A DNA stretch of 10,303 bases. It comes from DUPQ01 sp022706885 (GTDB lineage Bacteria > Bacillota > Clostridia > DUPQ01). A program made the position numbers and the translations under genes. Positions 6,469 to 10,303 of this stretch are shown piece after piece (position 1 is the stretch's first letter; every line of letters begins with the position of its first letter). The notes under the pieces are model-generated. The model saw nothing but the letters and a program-made list of their open reading frames with translations. It searched no databases and was not told where the DNA came from. The DNA is taken from positions 1 to 10,303 of the forward strand of contig JAKJBR010000042.1 in NCBI GenBank assembly GCA_022706885.1, read 5' to 3'.

Positions 6469-8778
6469 TCATTTCAGCATACAAAACGGATACATATACA
6501 GCCTTGATATATCGTTTATAGTTGTCGTCTTAGGTATCTTATGTATGCCTTTTCTTAAAATATAATCATTTATATTCACTTTTACTTCTACTTTTTCTTT
6601 TAACTTTAATTGCTTAAAAGCATCTTTCAGAATATAGTAGGAAGGTTTCAGTCTTTCATGGTATGTGGGAGCCGACCAGGGGCTCCAGGTATAGTAATCC
6701 ATGATGATATCGATTTTGTCGGTTGCACCTTCTTTTACAACACCTGCTCCTAAATAGAAACCGTCAATCGTTTGTCCCTTTATGGAATTGTTTTTATAAA
6801 AATTCCCCATAACGGTCTTTGTTGACGGATCCATCACATTCAGTAACTGCCACGGAATCCTTATTTCAATATTTCCGTCTTTATAGCAGAAATCCGTAAG
6901 AGAGTTATAGTCTTTATCTTCCGGATTGCTGTTACCGTGTTGTAATACTCCGGTTTCATATTGAGAAAACAGCAACGTTCTCTTATCTTCCGGCAACCAC
7001 ATCTCTCTGTTTAAGCAAAGATACATGGGATTAAATATTCCCGTATCGTTCTTCTTATACTTCTCCTTTTTCGGAATCATATTCAATTGTTCCGCATAGA
7101 TATAGTAAAAAGAATCGTAATGAGCATCCACCAGAATCCTGGATTTATTCTTACCTTTAATCTGAATAAGAAAATCCGCTCCGCGCTTAAAACTTAAATT
7201 TCTGCTCTTATCATGGGTGTTCCCCTGACCCGCTATTGAATCAACGGAAATATATAAAGTGTCTTTACTAAAATCAAAGTTCCCGGTTTTCAGCATCAGA
7301 TAAACATACTTTTCATCGGATTTGACAAAAAGACTTGCACCGGACGAGATATTAATCGGTTCATCCTTTTTCCATTCATCTATATCTCCGTCCACATAAC
7401 ATATGCTTTTTTCTTTACCGGGGTCAAAAGCCAATAATCCGAATTGCTGCTCGTTGGTCTGGGGATTGGACCAATACGGTCTTTCATCAGGCAAGTCCAA
7501 ATCCATGGTGTTCCAGGTGCGCTTAAACCATTCATCCTGCCACGCAAACACCAAAGCTCCGCAATAGCCTTCATCATAAATGTCTTTAAGCATATCTACT
7601 ATTATTCTTCCCTGTTCGGTTTCATCATGATTACCCTGATTATATCCGGAATATATTGCGTCATGTGCTTTTCCTCTGGAAGCCGGCACACCGAATTCCG
7701 CAACCAGCACGGGAATATTATGGTGATTGTATAAATCCCTTAAGTACGCTTTATAAGTATTAACCCTGCCCTTATCATCTTTAAACCCTATATACTCTTT
7801 CTGATAATTCATAAAATCCGGATAGTACGGATAAACATGATAGGATGCAAAAACGCCCGGCTTAAAGTTTTCTCTCGGCTTTATATACTCTACATTCACT
7901 TCCGCAAGATCCTCTTTTACAAGCGGCTCGTTGGGATGCTCCATCATGTCGGTTGTCAGCCAGTTGGTATAACTTACCGGTCTTACCATACCGTATTTTT
8001 CCGCTTCATAGGACAGTATCTTGTCCCCTACTTCACACAAAAAGGTTTCAAACGGGGGTGAGTTCTCCGTATACAGATATTTACCGGAATAGGAAGTTTT
8101 TGAAGGGTTGTTTTCATTGGTCCCTAAAACAAAATACGGATCCCATTCTATTCCCAATATCCAGCCTATCACATACTTTGAAATATCGGTTTCATACTTT
8201 CCGTGTGCAAATCCGTACTTAAAAGGCAGCTCGGCATTTCCGTGGAAAATATCCACCAAATCCAAGGCATCTTTAATAAAGTCGTTTTTTATTCTTTCAT
8301 TATCGGCATAGGCATCATTCAGCATAGCAATAACTTCCTCATTCACCCATACACCGTGCATAAGATACAGAGGCTTGGAGGAGGTTTTGTTGAATTCAAG
8401 CAATGCATCGTAAAAATCCGGCTTCATTGTCGTATACACCCTTATAACTTCCGCATTCATCCTGCTTATGTATCTAAACCACCGTAAATACTCTTCTTTG
8501 GTAATGGCCAGTTCTCCGGGAAATGTTCCGGGCTTTGCCGCTCCGATGTTTACACCTTTTAAAAAAACCTTCTTCCATTGTCCGTTTGTATATATAAGAA
8601 AGTCACGACCGGAGACCTTGGCGGGATACTTCAACCCCGCTTCCTCAAAGAGCATGCTCTTATTCCTGCGATAAACAAAATCGTCCGATGCATGGCAGGT
8701 AAAAGCATTATTCCACAATACAAACATCTGTAAACATATGAGTAGTAATATAGTAAATCTTAATCTTTTTTTTCTCAT
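6469..8778 (-). CDS. secreted glycoside-hydrolase-like protein with CBM9-like C-terminus
   Basis: A 769-aa exported protein. Residues 1-30 are a signal peptide: MRKKRLRF, a hydrophobic core, then a likely cut after CHA. The middle, about 50-430, resembles a (beta/alpha)8 hydrolase of clan GH-A: strand 1 block FLKGVNIGAAKPG, E211 in LGIEWDP as candidate acid/base, E361 in VLVAEFGVP as candidate nucleophile and W413 in FAWQDEW at the last strand. From about 460 a beta-rich domain starts YVDGDIDEW (D463-G-D465) and ends with EIRIPWQLL near 638-646, typical of CBM9/DOMON-like sugar-binding domains. I infer hydrolysis or remodelling of a polysaccharide at the cell surface; the GH family and substrate are not recognised. 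No cell-wall anchor, SLH domain or canonical lipobox is visible. The ATG at 8778 is preferred (AAAAGG just upstream, basic N-terminus). A GTG at 8793 overlapping the previous stop as GTGA would add five residues and is a fair alternative. Confidence 0.78.
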   Translation of the reverse strand: MRKKRLRFTILLLICLQMFVLWNNAFTCHASDDFVYRRNKSMLFEEAGLKYPAKVSGRDFLIYTNGQWKKVFLKGVNIGAAKPGTFPGELAITKEEYLRWFRYISRMNAEVIRVYTTMKPDFYDALLEFNKTSSKPLYLMHGVWVNEEVIAMLNDAYADNERIKNDFIKDALDLVDIFHGNAELPFKYGFAHGKYETDISKYVIGWILGIEWDPYFVLGTNENNPSKTSYSGKYLYTENSPPFETFLCEVGDKILSYEAEKYGMVRPVSYTNWLTTDMMEHPNEPLVKEDLAEVNVEYIKPRENFKPGVFASYHVYPYYPDFMNYQKEYIGFKDDKGRVNTYKAYLRDLYNHHNIPVLVAEFGVPASRGKAHDAIYSGYNQGNHDETEQGRIIVDMLKDIYDEGYCGALVFAWQDEWFKRTWNTMDLDLPDERPYWSNPQTNEQQFGLLAFDPGKEKSICYVDGDIDEWKKDEPINISSGASLFVKSDEKYVYLMLKTGNFDFSKDTLYISVDSIAGQGNTHDKSRNLSFKRGADFLIQIKGKNKSRILVDAHYDSFYYIYAEQLNMIPKKEKYKKNDTGIFNPMYLCLNREMWLPEDKRTLLFSQYETGVLQHGNSNPEDKDYNSLTDFCYKDGNIEIRIPWQLLNVMDPSTKTVMGNFYKNNSIKGQTIDGFYLGAGVVKEGATDKIDIIMDYYTWSPWSAPTYHERLKPSYYILKDAFKQLKLKEKVEVKVNINDYILRKGIHKIPKTTTINDISRLYMYPFCMLK

Positions 8779-8789
8779 TGCACCTTTTA

Positions 8790-9047
8790 TCACAGCACTA
8801 TCTTAACAATGTCTCCTTCGGCACTTTGTACATCCACCAGTTCAAACCGTCCGTATTTCTTTTTAATCTTCCTTAATTCAACCATAAGCCTGCTTAAATC
8901 CTTACCGGATAGGTTAAACTCGTGCGGCTCGGCATTCCTGCTGATGACTTTAGCGGCTATTCTGGCACCTAAGTCGGAAAAAACAAACCATGTGGGGAAA
9001 ATAAGATTTATCTTTTTACCGTCATCCGATTTAACCTTGATTCGCAT
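8790..9047 (-). CDS. stand-alone protein related to the regulator's C-terminal domain
   Basis: An 85-aa soluble protein with no named function. It begins MRIKVKSDDGKKINL and ends VDVQSAEGDIVKIVL. The same start-and-end pattern occurs in the C-terminal half of the upstream regulator (LRIYVNSKDGDRVKVNL ... VEVESADGDTVDIVVE), with a helical middle in both. The two genes therefore share a paralogous domain, here without the DNA-binding part. The pattern recalls the small SHOCT-like/DUF4097-associated N-terminal domains of Firmicute envelope-stress proteins; that link is from memory. The ATG lies one base after the regulator's TAA, and its ribosome site GGTGGAG is inside the regulator's last codons, so translation is coupled. 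Its stop overlaps a possible GTG start of the hydrolase. A role as partner or modulator of the regulator is plausible inference. Confidence 0.7.
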   Translation of the reverse strand: MRIKVKSDDGKKINLIFPTWFVFSDLGARIAAKVISRNAEPHEFNLSGKDLSRLMVELRKIKKKYGRFELVDVQSAEGDIVKIVL

Positions 9048-9048
9048 A

Positions 9049-9540
9049 TTACTCCACCACTATATCCACGGTATCTCCGTCCGCACTTTCCACTTCCACA
9101 AGTTTACCTATCACACCTTTATCCGCCAGCGCAATCAGTTGGGAAAAATCTATGTCTTTCAATGCTTCATTTCCCGAAACTTCCGGCATCTTGAGTCCCA
9201 TTTCCAGTCCCGCTTTAACCAGCGACATGGGCAGGTTCACTTTTACCCTGTCACCGTCTTTGGAGTTGACATAAATCCTTAATACCAGATCGTCTATACT
9301 CTTTCTCTTTTCTTCCGGTACAAGTTCCACACTTTTCTTTGGCTGATCGGACAACAACTCGTCCACCGTAACCGACAGCATTTGTGCTATCTTGGGCAAC
9401 AGCATAATATCCGGACAGGATATATCGTTCTCCCATTTGGATACCGCCTGAGCTGTTACATTGAGCTTCTCCGCCATCTCATCTTGAGTGATGTTCTTTG
9501 CTCTTCTTAATTCCGCAATTCTGTTTCCTAATGTTCTCAT
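9049..9540 (-). CDS. XRE-family regulator with C-terminal 'DGD' domain
   Basis: A 163-aa protein. Residues 7-63 are an XRE helix-turn-helix: RIAELRRAKNITQDEMAEKL, recognition helix VTAQAVSKWE at 28-37, then the usual P-D-x-x-x-L-P-K-I-A helix. A linker of charged residues (66-82) leads to a C-terminal domain at about 84-163 with the SKDGDRVKVNLP strand pair, a helical centre and a closing VESADGDTVDIVVE. The C-terminal domain is shared with the next gene. It is the first gene of the - strand operon and likely regulates it and itself. AAGGAG lies eight bases before the ATG at 9540. What the C-terminal domain senses is unknown; the exported hydrolase downstream suggests an envelope or carbohydrate cue, which is inference. 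Confidence 0.85.
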   Translation of the reverse strand: MRTLGNRIAELRRAKNITQDEMAEKLNVTAQAVSKWENDISCPDIMLLPKIAQMLSVTVDELLSDQPKKSVELVPEEKRKSIDDLVLRIYVNSKDGDRVKVNLPMSLVKAGLEMGLKMPEVSGNEALKDIDFSQLIALADKGVIGKLVEVESADGDTVDIVVE

Positions 9541-9558
9541 CTTTTCTTCTCCTTATAT

Positions 9559-9587
9559 AATATATATTTTTCTTTGCCCATATTCAA
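9559..9587 (-). promoter_or_regulatory. putative sigma-A promoter of the regulator operon
   Basis: On the - strand TTGAAT (9587-9582) is followed after 17 bases by TATATT (9564-9559). Initiation six or seven bases on would leave a short leader that starts close to the ribosome site AAGGAG. The surrounding DNA is very AT-rich, so chance matches are likely and a more distal promoter near the dyads at 9685-9722 is possible. Confidence 0.45.
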
Positions 9588-9684
9588 CACTTACAAAGCT
9601 GAATACCGGCACTTTTCATAATTAAATTTTAGTATCGCCTATACAGGTATTGAATATATCAAAGGTTGTTTTTACTGTTTTTTC

Positions 9685-9722
9685 ACAACCTGCGGTTGTA
9701 TAATTACTCAACTAACGGTTGA
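9685..9722. promoter_or_regulatory. two related 15-bp dyads, possible operators
   Basis: ACAACCTGCGGTTGT (9685-9699) is a perfect 6-3-6 inverted repeat. TCAACTAACGGTTGA (9708-9722) is a perfect 5-5-5 inverted repeat. They agree at 10 of 15 positions, and their centres are 23 bp apart. A further GGTTGT half-site is at 9664-9669. The spacer holds a TATAAT-like sequence (9699-9704). Two matching dyads between divergent genes are what an XRE dimer would bind, so the regulator at 9049-9540 is the obvious candidate ligand. They lie about 145-180 bp upstream of its start codon, far from the promoter proposed above. Confidence 0.5.
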
Positions 9723-9766
9723 TTTTGGTAATTTTGCAGCACTATCCCCTCTTCATGAATGCTTAC

Positions 9767-9799
9767 ATTCGATTAATATTCACCGAATATTCATATTTA
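9767..9799. promoter_or_regulatory. three phased 11-bp ATTC repeats, possible ArgR sites
   Basis: ATTCGATTAAT, ATTCACCGAAT and ATTCATATTTA follow each other without gaps from 9767, so ATTC recurs every 11 bp on one face of the helix. AATATTCA is repeated exactly at 9775-9782 and 9786-9793. A TGAAT half-site lies another 11 bp upstream (9756-9760), and ATTCATA recurs at 9820-9826, 7 bp before the argG -35 box. TGAAT/ATTCA are the half-sites of ARG boxes bound by ArgR/AhrC in other bacteria. The arrangement does not match the classic 18-bp box exactly, so the assignment is tentative. Confidence 0.4.
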
Positions 9800-9832
9800 T
9801 GCATATATTAAGATATTTTATTCATAAATGTA

Positions 9833-9860
9833 TTGACTTTATGCAGTAATCCTGTATAAT
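9833..9860 (+). promoter_or_regulatory. sigma-A promoter of argG
   Basis: TTGACT (9833-9838) and a perfect TATAAT (9855-9860) are separated by 16 bases. Transcription would start near 9867, giving a leader of about 24 bases. The leader contains AAAGAGG (9877-9883), seven bases before the argG ATG. It is the best promoter in the window. Confidence 0.82.
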
Positions 9861-9890
9861 TATGCCAATCAAACAGAAAGAGGCTGTGCA

Positions 9891-10303
9891 ATGAATAAAT
9901 TTGATGAGAAAATAAAGAAAATAGTACTGGCATATTCGGGAGGATTGGACACATCGGTAATAATACCGTGGCTGAAAGAGAACTATGAAGGCTGCGAAGT
10001 AATAGCAGTCTGCGGAGATGTCGGACAAGGAGCCGAAACCGAAGGACTGGAAGAAAGAGCACTTGCTACAGGAGCTTCAAAACTGTATATAGAAGATCTT
10101 ACCGAAGAGTTTGTATATGACTTCATATTCCCCACCTTAAAAGCCGGTGCGGTGTATGAGAAGAAATATTTATTGGGCACATCTTTTGCGCGCCCGGTTA
10201 TTGCAAAGAGAATAGCGGAAATTGCATTAAAGGAAAATGCCGATGCCATATGTCACGGCTGTACCGGAAAAGGCAACGACCAGGTACGCTTCGAGCTGAC
10301 CAT
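9891..10303 (+). CDS. argG: argininosuccinate synthase, N-terminal part
   Basis: The first 137 codons of a gene that runs off the right edge. The product joins citrulline and aspartate, using ATP, to argininosuccinate in arginine synthesis, in the cytoplasm. The N-type ATP-pyrophosphatase loop AYSGGLDTS is at 14-22, CGDVGQG follows near 42-48, and the fragment ends with CHGCTGKGNDQVRFEL, a conserved block of ArgG. The family usually has an alanine where the second cysteine (GCTGKG) stands; I take this as ordinary variation. The ATG at 9891 has AAAGAGG seven bases upstream and a strong promoter close by. The gene is divergent from the regulator operon, and nothing suggests a functional link with it. 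Confidence 0.95.
   Translation, partial: MNKFDEKIKKIVLAYSGGLDTSVIIPWLKENYEGCEVIAVCGDVGQGAETEGLEERALATGASKLYIEDLTEEFVYDFIFPTLKAGAVYEKKYLLGTSFARPVIAKRIAEIALKENADAICHGCTGKGNDQVRFELT

Noticed and set aside
6469..8778. Lipoprotein attachment at C28 of the hydrolase
   Set aside because: The residues before the cysteine (NAFT) do not fit a lipobox; an ordinary signal-peptidase cut after CHA is more likely.
1..10303. Transposon, prophage, toxin-antitoxin or defence island
   Set aside because: No transposase, integrase, terminal inverted repeats, nuclease or toxin families are visible; the XRE proteins have metabolic or envelope neighbours.

Overview
The window reads as a chromosomal segment of an anaerobic, moderately AT-rich Firmicute, most likely in class Clostridia (Lachnospiraceae-like). 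The evidence is a ferredoxin-dependent 2-oxoacid oxidoreductase, tightly overlapped genes with AGGAGG-type ribosome sites, frequent ATA and AGA codons, and small XRE regulators of clostridial type. No mobile element, phage gene, tRNA, rRNA or CRISPR array is visible.

Region 1 (1-5460, + strand) is one tightly packed operon that enters from the left. It holds the end of a MinD/ParA/CobQ-like P-loop ATPase, a 2x[4Fe-4S] ferredoxin subunit, the alpha (VorB-type), beta and gamma subunits of a 2-oxoacid:ferredoxin oxidoreductase, an XRE-cupin regulator, an AMP-forming acyl-CoA ligase of the acetyl/medium-chain type, and a 75-aa two-helix membrane protein. Most junctions are TAATG or ATGA overlaps. 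The combination suggests interconversion of a free organic acid, its acyl-CoA and the matching 2-oxoacid. It could run as reductive carboxylation of scavenged branched-chain or aryl acids, or as oxidative 2-oxoacid degradation. The substrate cannot be read from the sequence.

Region 2 (5461-5780) separates two convergent operons. It holds three copies of an 18-bp motif at an exact 33-bp period, a hairpin with T-tracts on both sides that looks like a bidirectional terminator, and a second imperfect stem-loop.

Region 3 (9540 down to 5781, - strand) is a second operon. It encodes an XRE regulator with a C-terminal 'DGD' domain, a stand-alone protein related to that domain, a secreted glycoside-hydrolase-like protein with a C-terminal CBM9-like domain, and a class I SAM methyltransferase. 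The regulator plus free-standing paralogous domain in front of an exported hydrolase is the least ordinary part of the window.

Region 4 (9541-10303) is the divergent intergenic region and the start of argG (argininosuccinate synthase) on the + strand. The intergenic DNA has a strong sigma-A promoter for argG, a weaker one for the regulator operon, two related 15-bp dyads, and three 11-bp phased ATTC repeats that may bind ArgR.
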